A DNA stretch of 32,816 nt from DATHGT01 sp035317605 (lineage in GTDB: Bacteria; Methylomirabilota; Methylomirabilia; Rokubacteriales; CSP1-6), in contig DATHGT010000105.1 in assembly GCA_035317605.1 (NCBI GenBank), positions 1 through 32,816 of the forward strand, read 5' to 3'. The translations under genes and the position numbers were made by a program. A model generated the notes under the pieces. That model was not told the DNA's origin. It did not search any database and saw only the letters and a program-made list of their open reading frames with translations. The first letter of the stretch is position 1. The number at the start of each line of letters is the position of its first letter. This document shows, one piece after another, positions 22,470 to 29,783 of the stretch.

Positions 22470-24287
22470 ATGAAGGGATACGGGGGACGGATTCTCTCGG
22501 TCGACCTCAGCGACGGGAGCTCGCGCGTCGACGCGCTGGACGAAGCGACGGCGCGCGCGCTGCTGGGGGGCAACGGGTTGGCGGCGCGGCTGCTGCTCGA
22601 TCGTGTCCCCGCCGGCGTCGACGCGTTCGATCCGGCCAACGCGGTCGTCTTCGCGGTGGGGCCGATCACCGACACCACGATTCCCGGCAACAGCCGCGCG
22701 CTGGTCGCGACCAAGTCGCCGCTGACCGGGCTCTTCTTCGACTCGACCTTCGGCGGGCGCTTCCCCGCCACGCTCAAGCGCACCGGGTTCGACGCCCTGT
22801 TCGTCACCGGCCGCGCGTCCACGCCGTCGTACCTGGTCGTCGACGAGCACGGCGCGCGGGTCGAGCCCGCGCAGGACCTGTGGGGACGCACGACCCGCGA
22901 CGCCGTCGGCGCGATCGTGGCCAGGGAGGGCGCCGACGCCGACGCGATCGCCATCGGCCCCGCCGGAGAGCACCGCGTGCGGTTCGCGGCGATGGCCCAC
23001 TACTGGAAGAACCGCGAGGGCGTGTCGGGCCGCGGCGGCATCGGCGCGGTGCTGGGCGCGAAGAACTTGAAGGCCGTCGTGGTCAAGGGCGCGCGCAAGA
23101 CCGAGGTCGCGGACGCGGCCGCGCTCAAGGCGCTCGTCGACCAGACGCGCGAGCTGGTCAAGACCGGGACGCAGGCGCTCTCGACGTTCGGCACGCCGTT
23201 CCTCGTCGGTCCCATCAACGCGCTCGGCGGGCTCGGCGCCTACAACCTGCGACAGGAGACGTTCGCCGAGGCGCGCGCGGTCGGCGGCGAGGAGATGAAG
23301 GCGCACTATCACGATCGCGACACCACGTGTCTGAAGTGTCCGGTGGCCTGCGGCAAGCAGTACGCGATCACCGAGGGCGAGTTCGCCGGCACCAGGGCGA
23401 AGATGCCCGAGTACGAGACGATCTTCGCCCTCGGTCCGATGCTCGGGATCTCGAATCCTGAGGCCCTCATCCTGGCCAACGACCTCTGCGATCTGCTCGG
23501 GATGGATACGATCTCGATGGGAGTGACGCTGGCCTTCGTCGCCGAGGCGCTCGAGCGCGGCTGGCTCAGCGCGGCCGAGGTCGGCGTGCCGTTCGGCTGG
23601 GGCGATTGGCGAGGCATGCTCACGCTCGTCGAGCAGACCGCGCGCCGCGAGGGCTTCGGCGCGCGCCTGGCCGAGGGCGCGTGGCGATTGGCCGAATCGG
23701 TCCATCCCGAGGGCACGCGCCTGGTCTACGCGGTCAAGCGCCTGGAGCTGCCCGCTCACTCCGCGCGGGCACTGAAGGGACTCTCGATCGGCTACGCGAC
23801 GGCCACGCGCGGCGGCAGTCACCACGACACGCGGCCGACGCCCCAGTACGCGGCGGGCTTCGATCGACGAGGCACCGCGGACAAGCCGGCCTTCGCGGTG
23901 CGGAGCCAGCACTTCACCGCGGTGGGCGATTCGCTGGTGATGTGTCGCTTCACGTCAGAGCGCGGCTTCGGCCTCTTCCTCGGTGAGCCGTACGCCGCGA
24001 TGGTGCGCGCGGTGACGGGGTGGGACGTGACCGTCGACGAGCTGGAGCGCGTGGGCGAGCGCATCGTCAACCTCGAGCGGCTCTTCAACGTGCGCGAAGG
24101 CGTGCGCCGCACCGCCGACGTGCTGCCGTGGAAGGTCATGCACGAGCCCATTCCCGACGGCCCGTCCGCCGGAATGTTCTGCCCGCCCGACGAGCTCGAC
24201 GCGATGCTCGACGAGTATTACCGCCTGCGCGGCTGGACGCGCGACGGCGTCCCCGACGCATCCCGGCTCTCCGCGCTTCAGATCTAG
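22470..24287 (+). CDS. Tungsten-type aldehyde ferredoxin oxidoreductase
   Basis: A 605-residue AOR-family enzyme, the standard length. These enzymes carry tungsto-bispyranopterin and one [4Fe-4S] cluster, and oxidise aldehydes to acids (or the reverse) with ferredoxin. The cluster cysteines are C287, C290, C294 (CLKCPVAC) and C492 (DSLVMCRF), close to the positions I recall for the Pyrococcus furiosus enzyme. Pterin-binding motifs include GPITDTTIPGNSR, FFDSTFGGRFPATLKR, RGGIGAVLGAKNLKAVVVKG and NDLCDLLGMDTISMG. Many AOR-like proteins have unknown substrates, so only the chemistry class is certain. The ATG at 22470 fits the conserved N-terminus (GYGGRILSVDLSDG). No ferredoxin or cofactor gene is adjacent. 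Confidence 0.94.
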   Translation: MKGYGGRILSVDLSDGSSRVDALDEATARALLGGNGLAARLLLDRVPAGVDAFDPANAVVFAVGPITDTTIPGNSRALVATKSPLTGLFFDSTFGGRFPATLKRTGFDALFVTGRASTPSYLVVDEHGARVEPAQDLWGRTTRDAVGAIVAREGADADAIAIGPAGEHRVRFAAMAHYWKNREGVSGRGGIGAVLGAKNLKAVVVKGARKTEVADAAALKALVDQTRELVKTGTQALSTFGTPFLVGPINALGGLGAYNLRQETFAEARAVGGEEMKAHYHDRDTTCLKCPVACGKQYAITEGEFAGTRAKMPEYETIFALGPMLGISNPEALILANDLCDLLGMDTISMGVTLAFVAEALERGWLSAAEVGVPFGWGDWRGMLTLVEQTARREGFGARLAEGAWRLAESVHPEGTRLVYAVKRLELPAHSARALKGLSIGYATATRGGSHHDTRPTPQYAAGFDRRGTADKPAFAVRSQHFTAVGDSLVMCRFTSERGFGLFLGEPYAAMVRAVTGWDVTVDELERVGERIVNLERLFNVREGVRRTADVLPWKVMHEPIPDGPSAGMFCPPDELDAMLDEYYRLRGWTRDGVPDASRLSALQI

Positions 24288-24336
24288 CCCCCGACCTCGT
24301 TGGTACTCTAAAAGCAAGAGACGCCGGAGGTGTCTT

Positions 24337-24900
24337 ATGCAAACGTTTGCGCAGCTCGCTCTTCCCGGCACCATCCTGGCCAGCGCGCTCGGCGCCGTCG
24401 TGCTCTGCGTCGTCGTGCTCCTGTACGGCTTCAAGAGCGAGCCGGACGACGACGCGGCTCCCGTGCGGCGGCTCCTGTTCATCCGTCTCGGTTACGCGCT
24501 CGCGGCGGCCTGCTTTGCCGTCGCGCTGATGCTGAGCACGGTGGCGCTTCTCGATCAGCGGCGAGTCGCCGCGGCCGCGACGATTGCCGCGCCGACCGAC
24601 GACGTGCAGCACGTGGCGGCCCGGGTCCGGGACCTCGAGCAGCGGCTGGCCGCGACCGAGTCGCGAGCGGCCGACGGCGCAGTCGTCGCGTCGGTGCCCG
24701 CAACCGTGGAGGTGCCTGTCAGCGCGGAGTCGCGCCGTCCCGCCGCATCGTTGCCCGCGCGCTCGCGGAAGGTGGCCCGTGCGTCCACGGCGCCGGCCTC
24801 CGACAATTTCGGGGCGACCGTTCGTGAGGGCTGGGACGCGGTCAAGCGTGGCTTCCGCGAGACGGGCCGAGATATTCAGGCGAGCTTCTCCAGTCGATGA
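24337..24900 (+). CDS. Small membrane protein of unknown function
   Basis: A 187-residue protein with two membrane helices, about 8-32 (PGTILASALGAVVLCVVVLLYG) and 48-72 (FIRLGYALAAACFAVALMLS). A short coiled-coil stretch follows (VQHVAARVRDLEQRLAATES), then a Pro/Ala-rich linker and a C-terminal amphipathic helix (WDAVKRGFRETGRDIQ). I do not recognise the family. GGAGGTG lies four bases before the ATG; the leader CGGAGGTGTCTTATG resembles that of the next gene. A weak -24/-12-like sequence, TGGTAC-N5-AAGCA, lies at 24301-24316. It is the first of four consecutive small envelope genes with strong ribosome-binding sites. Confidence 0.7.
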   Translation: MQTFAQLALPGTILASALGAVVLCVVVLLYGFKSEPDDDAAPVRRLLFIRLGYALAAACFAVALMLSTVALLDQRRVAAAATIAAPTDDVQHVAARVRDLEQRLAATESRAADGAVVASVPATVEVPVSAESRRPAASLPARSRKVARASTAPASDNFGATVREGWDAVKRGFRETGRDIQASFSSR

Positions 24901-24920
24901 CGGAGGGCGGTCGCGCTCGC

Positions 24921-24936
24921 TGGCAGATGGCTTGCT
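24921..24936 (+). promoter_or_regulatory. Candidate sigma-54 promoter
   Basis: TGGCAG-N5-TTGCT matches the sigma-54 consensus TGGCAC-N5-TTGC[A/T] at all but one fixed position, including the invariant GG and GC with exactly ten bases between them. Transcription would begin near 24947, 38 bases before the ATG at 24985. No enhancer-binding regulator is in the window. Confidence 0.55.
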
Positions 24937-24984
24937 CCTTTTCTGCCTCCTGAAGTCGCAGTCACTCTTCAAGGAGGTGCCCTT

Positions 24985-25539
24985 ATGCGATCTCGGATCG
25001 CACTCTTTGCAATCGCGCTCGTGCTGAGCACGGCCGCGCTGGTCTCGGCGCAGACCGTCGAGTCCGGAACGGTCGTCCGCGTGGACCCGCAGTCGAGCGT
25101 GGTCGTGCTCGACGACGGCCGCATCTATCGCGTCACGACTAACACGGTGTTCATGATCGACAACCGTCCGACCGCGTTCAACGTCCTTCGCTCCGGTGAT
25201 CGGGTCGTCATCCAGTCAGGCGAGCCAGTGGCCTTCCGCGAGGGCCGCTACGTCGCGATGGCGCCGACCGGAGTGGTAGCCCAGGCTCCGCCATCCACGA
25301 TCGTGCAGGCGCCGCCTCCGCCCGCGCCGGCCGCGCGCACCGCGGTCCCGCTCGGCGTGCGGCAGACCGTCTACGGCACCGTCACCGACGTCGACCGTGA
25401 CGGCAAGATCAAGATCAAGACCGACCGGGATTCGTTCGAGGCGCGCGTCTCTCCGGAGGCGCTCCGCCAGATCAAGAAGGGCGACAACGTCGTCATCGAG
25501 CTGACGATCAGCCCGCCCGGCGCCGCGTCGCCGCGGTAA
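24985..25539 (+). CDS. Secreted small beta-rich protein with tandem OB/DUF1344-like units
   Basis: A 184-residue protein with a signal peptide (ALFAIALVLSTAALVSAQ). Two beta-rich units are joined by a proline linker (QAPPPPAPAA). The first contains ESGTVVRVDPQSSVVVLDDG then IYRVTTNTVF; the second GTVTDVDRDGKIKIKTDRD and IKKGDNVVIEL. The first unit resembles the C-terminal unit of the BON protein two positions downstream (VVSQVDPSTGTIILQDGRV, LRMTGNTLV), so the two genes share a duplicated domain. The role is unknown; relatives are usually periplasmic. The ribosome-binding site AAGGAGGTG is strong, six bases before the ATG, with a sigma-54-like promoter further up. A perfect 13-bp hairpin follows the stop. 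Confidence 0.75.
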   Translation: MRSRIALFAIALVLSTAALVSAQTVESGTVVRVDPQSSVVVLDDGRIYRVTTNTVFMIDNRPTAFNVLRSGDRVVIQSGEPVAFREGRYVAMAPTGVVAQAPPSTIVQAPPPPAPAARTAVPLGVRQTVYGTVTDVDRDGKIKIKTDRDSFEARVSPEALRQIKKGDNVVIELTISPPGAASPR

Positions 25540-25545
25540 CCGTGC

Positions 25546-25575
25546 GCGGAGGGATGGGCCGACCCATCCCTCCGC
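25546..25575 (+). terminator. Perfect 13-bp hairpin
   Basis: GCGGAGGGATGGG (25546-25558) pairs without mismatch with CCCATCCCTCCGC (25563-25575) around the loop CCGA, six bases after the stop of the secreted protein gene. No U-tract follows, but the stem is strong. A sigma-54-like promoter starts 11 bases later, so the unit probably separates two transcripts. Confidence 0.65.
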
Positions 25576-25586
25576 CTCACATTCGC

Positions 25587-25602
25587 CGGCAGCCGGTTTG
25601 CA
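25587..25602 (+). promoter_or_regulatory. Second candidate sigma-54 promoter
   Basis: CGGCAG-N5-TTGCA keeps the invariant GG and GC with ten bases between, and the full TTGCA -12 box. It shares GGCAG-N5-TTGC with the element at 24921. Transcription would start near 25613. That is too close to the AGGAGG at 25614 for a long leader, so spacing is tight. Confidence 0.45.
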
Positions 25603-25625
25603 CGATCGTCGTCAGGAGGCAACCC

Positions 25626-26222
25626 ATGAGGTCATTCCGTATCAGCGCACTGATCCTGATCATGACCCTGATCGTCATAGTCGCCGCGGTCGCCATGGTC
25701 GCGTCCGCGCAGCAACGCTCGGTGGGGCAGGTGATCGACGACACGACCCTCACCACCGAGATCAAGGCCAAGCTCACCGCCGACACCCTGTCGAACCTGA
25801 CCAAGATCGGCGTCAACACCCGTGACGGCGTGGTCACCCTGACCGGCGACGTGGACTCGCTCGAGCGCAAAACCCGCGCCGTCCAGGTCGCCAGCTCGGT
25901 CCGGGGCGTGCGGCAGGTCGTCGACAACGTCCAAGTCCTGGGCCCGACCACGCCACCGCCGCCGGCAGCATCGGCGCCCGGTCAGCCGACGTTCGAGGTG
26001 ATCGGCGTCGTCTCGCAGGTCGATCCGTCGACCGGAACCATCATTCTCCAGGACGGCCGGGTGCTCAGGATGACGGGCAACACGCTCGTGTGGCAACCGG
26101 CGACCATTCAGTCGCTCCGCCCGGGGACCCAGGTGCTCGTCCGCGGCGCCGAGCGTCTCACCCTCGGGCAGGGCGCACCCGGCCCGTCGAATGTCGCGTG
26201 GCCTTCGGCCTCGCCGCGATGA
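25626..26222 (+). CDS. BON-domain secreted protein
   Basis: A 198-residue protein. An N-terminal signal or anchor (ISALILIMTLIVIVAAVAMV) leads into one BON domain, about residues 33-108 (GQVIDDTTLTTEIKAKLTAD, then NLTKIGVNTRDGVVTLTGDV and VASSVRGVRQVVDNVQV). BON domains are thought to bind phospholipid membranes and occur in osmotic-stress proteins such as OsmY. After a proline linker comes a beta-rich unit related to that of the 24985 gene. AGGAGG lies six bases before the ATG at 25626; upstream in-frame starts from 25542 would translate the hairpin and are unlikely. A periplasmic stress role is an inference. Confidence 0.88.
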   Translation: MRSFRISALILIMTLIVIVAAVAMVASAQQRSVGQVIDDTTLTTEIKAKLTADTLSNLTKIGVNTRDGVVTLTGDVDSLERKTRAVQVASSVRGVRQVVDNVQVLGPTTPPPPAASAPGQPTFEVIGVVSQVDPSTGTIILQDGRVLRMTGNTLVWQPATIQSLRPGTQVLVRGAERLTLGQGAPGPSNVAWPSASPR

Positions 26223-26297
26223 AACCTCCCGCCGCGTGAATGAGCCCCACACTGGGATGTACCGGGGATGAACCGCTCGCTTGAAGGAGGACTCGTG

Positions 26298-26513
26298 ATG
26301 ATGAATCGCTGGATTCGAGGTATGGCCGCGCTGTCGCTGCTCACGCTCGTCGCCACCGGCTGCGGGACCGCCACCGGCGCCGCGGTGGGCGCGGGTTCGG
26401 GCGCGGCGATCGGTGCGGGTACCGGCTACGGCGCGGGCAAAGGCGCGCTGATCGGTGTGGGCGTGGGCGCCGCTGCCGGCGCCATCTACGACATCACCCG
26501 CCACAACCGCTGA
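26298..26513 (+). CDS. Glycine-zipper lipoprotein
   Basis: A 71-residue lipoprotein. Signal: MNRWIRGMAALSLLTL then the lipobox VATGC. After the cysteine nearly the whole mature part is a glycine zipper (GAAVGAGSGAAIGAGTGYGA, then GALIGVGVGAAAGAIYD). Such zippers form membrane-associated helices in OmpA-linked and YMGG-type envelope proteins. AAGGAGG sits seven bases before the ATG at 26298; an in-frame ATG at 26268 lies upstream of that site and is unlikely to be used. It is the last of four small envelope genes and is followed by a 12-bp hairpin. Confidence 0.82.
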   Translation: MMNRWIRGMAALSLLTLVATGCGTATGAAVGAGSGAAIGAGTGYGAGKGALIGVGVGAAAGAIYDITRHNR

Positions 26514-26520
26514 TCGTCTT

Positions 26521-26549
26521 CGGGCGCCCCGGTCTCGCCGGGGCGCCCG
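26521..26549. terminator. Bidirectional hairpin terminator
   Basis: CGGGCGCCCCGG (26521-26532) and CCGGGGCGCCCG (26538-26549) form a perfect 12-bp stem with loop TCTCG. It lies in the 73-base gap between the lipoprotein gene (+) and the TSUP gene (-), whose stops face each other, so it can serve both. Confidence 0.7.
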
Positions 26550-26586
26550 CGTCGAATCGTTAGCGTGGCGGGCCGCTCGGATCGCG

Positions 26587-27309
26587 CTAGCGGCTCGCCG
26601 CCCACAGCAACGTGAGACCCGAGCACAGCAGAAGCGCATCCAGCAGCAATCGATAGAACGCCGGGCTGAGCCTGAGCACGATGCGCTTGGCCACGAAGGC
26701 GCCGATCATGAGAGACGATCCGGTGATCAATCCCTTCACGATCGCGTCGGCGGGCAACGCTCCCAGTCCCCGGAACGTCACGACCTTGCTGATGTACACG
26801 GTGAGCGAGCTGGCCGCCTCCGTGGCGATGAATCCGCCCTTCACGAGCCCGTACGCGGTGAACGCCGGCACGCTGAGCGGTCCTGTCGACGCGACCACCC
26901 CCGTGAGAAACCCGATGACCGCCCCCGCGATCGCGAGATGCCACAGCTTCAGACGGAGCTGATGCGCGCTGAGCCAGCGACCGAGCGGAATCATCGCGAG
27001 GAAGAACACGCCCAGCGCGAGGTCGACGGTGCGCGAGGGCAGCGCCAGCAACGTGCGAGCACCCAGCGCGGCCGCGGGAATTCCCGTGACCGAGTACACG
27101 AGACACGCCCGCCAGTCGATCTCGCGCCACCACACGGCCATCTTCGCGATGTTCCCCATCACCGCCGCGATGGCCATGATCGGCACCGCCTGCTTGGGCC
27201 CGAAGGCGAGCACGAGCACGGGCACCAGCATGATCGACGCGCCGGTCCCGATGATCCCGCTGATCGTCCCCGCGGCCAGTCCAACCGCCAGCACCAGCAC
27301 GTACGCCAT
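26587..27309 (-). CDS. TSUP family transporter (TauE/SafE)
   Basis: A 240-residue membrane protein with about eight hydrophobic helices and the duplicated TSUP glycine/proline motif. The first half has GLAAGTISGIIGTGASIMLVP, the second AGAVIGFLTGVVASTGPLSVP. The family exports or imports small sulfur-containing or organic anions such as sulfite, sulfoacetate or taurine-derived compounds. No sulfur-metabolism gene lies next to it, so the substrate is open. The ATG at 27309 starts directly at the first helix. It is convergent with the glycine-zipper lipoprotein gene. Confidence 0.88.
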   Translation of the reverse strand: MAYVLVLAVGLAAGTISGIIGTGASIMLVPVLVLAFGPKQAVPIMAIAAVMGNIAKMAVWWREIDWRACLVYSVTGIPAAALGARTLLALPSRTVDLALGVFFLAMIPLGRWLSAHQLRLKLWHLAIAGAVIGFLTGVVASTGPLSVPAFTAYGLVKGGFIATEAASSLTVYISKVVTFRGLGALPADAIVKGLITGSSLMIGAFVAKRIVLRLSPAFYRLLLDALLLCSGLTLLWAASR

Positions 27310-27471
27310 GGCCGCTCACCATACCGTACCGCTCGCGTTTATCCGACTGACTATCCTGGCGACATCGCTGGAAGACCGCTGAGACGTCCGTAAACGGCCG
27401 CTGCGCGCTCATCGTCAATCATTGTGGTACTCGCGCTGAGTGCCGATCTCCCATCGGGGGCATGCGACGTG

Positions 27472-27681
27472 ATGCCGAATCGTGCCGCGTTGATCACCGC
27501 GCTGATCCTGAACCACCCGCTCTGCACCGAGTGCCTGGCGACGAAGTCCGGTCTCAGTCTCGCCGACCTGGACGCGAACATCGCGACCATCGAACCGTCG
27601 CTGGTCCTCCGCCACGCCGCCGACCGTTGCCGCGCCTGCGGCTGCACCGACACCACCCTCTCTCTCGAACAATCGACGTAG
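27472..27681 (+). CDS. Small four-cysteine protein, possible zinc ribbon
   Basis: A 69-residue protein from the ATG at 27472; an earlier GTG-type start near 27424 would add 16 residues. It contains LNHPLCTECLATKSGLSLAD in the first half and DRCRACGCTDTTLSL near the end. Two CxxC pairs about 34 residues apart could bind one zinc ion. The middle (SGLSLADLDANIATIEPSLVL) resembles a small winged-helix segment. I do not recognise a named family; a small regulatory or nucleic-acid-binding role is a guess. No good ribosome-binding site is visible. Confidence 0.6.
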   Translation: MPNRAALITALILNHPLCTECLATKSGLSLADLDANIATIEPSLVLRHAADRCRACGCTDTTLSLEQST

Positions 27682-27755
27682 TCGTCGCCCCCGCTTCCCA
27701 CGGGTCGCGCCGCATCCGTCGGTCGCCATCACAGACTCAGCGACCGCCGAACACA

Positions 27756-27784
27756 TTGACCGTCGTGCGCGAGTCCGCCAGAAT
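27756..27784 (+). promoter_or_regulatory. Promoter of the tRNA-Val gene
   Basis: TTGACC (27756-27761) and CAGAAT (27779-27784) are separated by 17 bases, and the tRNA 5' end is eight bases downstream. The -35 box is near perfect and the -10 moderate. The host-side promoter is therefore intact even though the tRNA behind it is not. Confidence 0.6.
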
Positions 27785-27792
27785 GCACTCAC

Positions 27793-27834
27793 GGGCGGAT
27801 AGCTCAGTTGGGAGAGCGCAGCCCTTACAAGGCT
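27793..27834 (+). tRNA. tRNA-Val(UAC), 5' half only
   Basis: The sequence matches a bacterial tRNA-Val from position 1 through the anticodon arm: acceptor strand GGGCGGA (27793-27799), D arm GCTC/GAGC (27802-27805, 27814-27817), anticodon stem CAGCC with loop CTTACAA (27824-27830, anticodon TAC) and GGCT on the 3' side. The next base (A27835) already fails to pair. No variable loop, T arm or 3' acceptor strand follows, and none was found within the remaining 5 kb. The gene is therefore cut at the anticodon arm, most simply by an integrated element whose coding region starts about 160 bases to the right, or by a contig join. Confidence 0.85.
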
Positions 27835-27998
27835 AGCCGGGCGCTCACCTATGCGGGGCCATCCGGCCCCATCGCCTTTCGCCGCACGCGGTTACGCCGC
27901 GCCTCGCCCCACCCCGAACCCCGATACGCACGGGTCGCCACGGATACGGTTAGTAAAGTTCTAGCTAAGCTCTGCGCGTCGGGGCGCGTGGGTGCGTG
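27835..27998 (+). other. Junction segment between the half tRNA and the phage-like genes
   Basis: No gene is visible in these 164 bases. The segment holds a 6-bp hairpin (GGGGCC 27855-27860 with GGCCCC 27865-27870). Near its right end is an A/T-richer stretch (27948-27970) with TAGCTAAGC at 27962. It may contain the attachment-site arm and the promoter of the helicase gene. Confidence 0.4.
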
Positions 27999-29783
27999 AT
28001 GGCCCGCCAGCCGATGCACCTGGTCCCCTCCAGTCCGCTGCCGGCCGCGCCGCTGATCACACCGGGGATGCTCGACGCGCGGGACGCCGAGGCCGCCGCG
28101 GCGGACGCGCGACGGGCGCTCGCCGCCGTGCTCGCGCGACCGGTTAAGAAACACCAGAACCCCTCGGAACGGGCGGCCGAGGTGCGCCGGGCCTGCGAAT
28201 GGCTGGCCACGCTCCCGACGGTCGACCAGAAGTTCTACACGAAGGGTCTTGCCCAGCACTACGACCTCAAGGTCAGCGACATCAACGAGGAGCTAGCGCG
28301 TGTGCGTGCACTGACGCCACCCGCGGAGGACACCTCGGAGGGCGTCGTCCCGGACTGGGCCGTCGCGGCGCTCACCGACACGGGCAACGGCGAGCGGTTT
28401 GCGCGCCTACACGCGGACGAGGCGCGCCACTGCTGGGCGACGAAGCAATGGTTCGTGTGGGGAGGCACCTATTGGGTCCCGGACCAGGGCGACCACGTGC
28501 AGGCGCTGGCGAAGGACGTCGCGCGGTCGATCTATCACGAGGCGGCGGGCGAGACCACTGACGACGAACGCAAGGCGCTGGCCTCGTGGGCGATGAAATC
28601 CGAGAGCGAAAAGCTCCTCAACAGCATGATCTCCCTGGCGCGCTCCGAGCCCGCCATCACGATCACGACGACCGAGTTGGACCCGGACCCGCACTTGCTG
28701 AATACGCCGAGCGGCACCGTCGACTTGCGGACCGGCACCCTGTACCCGCACCGCCGCGAAGACATGATCAGCATGATCACCGCCGCCCCCTACGCGCCGG
28801 GTACGACGCACCCGATGCTCGACAAGTTTCTGGCCCGCGCGTTCCCGGACGCGGCGCTCCGGCGCTACGTGCAGAAGTGGGCAGGGTACAGCCTGACCGG
28901 CGAGATCACCGAAGACACCTTCGCATTCGCCTGGGGCGAGACGAAGGGCGGCAAGACCACATTCGTGGAGGCCCTGCAAAAGACCCTGGGCGAAGGGTAC
29001 GCGGCCACGGCCGAGATCGCGACGTTCGCCCAGGGCCGGCCCAAAGCCGGCGCCGCCCGGGACGATGTGTTCCGCCTGCGCGGGAAACGCCTCGTCATCT
29101 CCAGCGAGGTTCCGAAGGATATGCAGCTCGACGTCGCGAACATCAAGCAGTGGACCGGGGGCGACACCATTGCCGCGCGCACGCTTTACGCGAAGACGGT
29201 GCAGTTCCCGCCCACCATGAAAATCACGATCGCGTGTAATGACCTGCCCGAGGCGCCCGACGAGGAGCCCGCGCTCTGGGAGCGCATCGTCGTGATTCCG
29301 TTCCCGCCCACCATTCCCGTCGAGGAGCGGGACCCGCAGATCAAGGCGACGCTGAAGAGCCCCGCGCTCGGCGGGCCGGCCGTGCTCGCGTGGATGATCG
29401 AGGGGGCCATCCTCTGGTACCGCGAAGGTCTCGGCAAGAAACCGGAGGCGGTCGTCCAGGCGACGCGGCAGTACCAGTTGGCCATGAACCCCCTGGCCGG
29501 GTTCGTGGCGGACTGGTGCGCGCTCGACGGCAGCACATGGACTGCCTCGGCGGATCTCTGGCAGGGCTACACGGCGTGGTGCCGGCTGAACGGGAAGTCG
29601 CGGACCGCCGGGTTCATGGAACTTCCCGAGCTGAGCCGCCGGGCGTTCGGGCTGGCCGCGGGCCGCTTGGAGGGGGTCACCCCGGAGGAGCAAGGCCACC
29701 AGAAGACCCGCGGCTTCCGCGGGATTGCGCTGAAGCCTGGGAGTACGCCACCGACCGCCGTGCTGCCGGGAGGTGTGGCGTGA
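27999..29783 (+). CDS. Phage/plasmid D5/P4-family DNA helicase (primase C-terminal type)
   Basis: A 594-residue superfamily 3 helicase-like protein. The D5_N region spans about residues 130-285 (THPMLDKFLARAFPD, LRRYVQKWAGYSLTGE lie at its end). The ATPase domain has Walker A GETKGGKTTF (near residue 313), then FRLRGKRLVISSEVPKD, KQWTGGDTIAARTLYA and the sensor region ITIACNDLPEAPDEEPALWER. The N-terminal ~120 residues show no archaeo-eukaryotic primase active site; part of it (LPTVDQKFYTKGLAQHYDLK) looks like a helical linker. It probably unwinds the element's DNA at its origin. The start could be GTG 27996 or the next codon, ATG 27999. It overlaps the following small frame by four bases. 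Confidence 0.88.
   Translation: MARQPMHLVPSSPLPAAPLITPGMLDARDAEAAAADARRALAAVLARPVKKHQNPSERAAEVRRACEWLATLPTVDQKFYTKGLAQHYDLKVSDINEELARVRALTPPAEDTSEGVVPDWAVAALTDTGNGERFARLHADEARHCWATKQWFVWGGTYWVPDQGDHVQALAKDVARSIYHEAAGETTDDERKALASWAMKSESEKLLNSMISLARSEPAITITTTELDPDPHLLNTPSGTVDLRTGTLYPHRREDMISMITAAPYAPGTTHPMLDKFLARAFPDAALRRYVQKWAGYSLTGEITEDTFAFAWGETKGGKTTFVEALQKTLGEGYAATAEIATFAQGRPKAGAARDDVFRLRGKRLVISSEVPKDMQLDVANIKQWTGGDTIAARTLYAKTVQFPPTMKITIACNDLPEAPDEEPALWERIVVIPFPPTIPVEERDPQIKATLKSPALGGPAVLAWMIEGAILWYREGLGKKPEAVVQATRQYQLAMNPLAGFVADWCALDGSTWTASADLWQGYTAWCRLNGKSRTAGFMELPELSRRAFGLAAGRLEGVTPEEQGHQKTRGFRGIALKPGSTPPTAVLPGGVA

Noticed and set aside
19232..22954. A 1240-codon minus-strand frame opposite the large TPR gene
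   Set aside because: The plus strand encodes regular TPR helices with a signal and coupled start. The antisense product is repetitive Arg/Gly/Ala with no recognisable fold.
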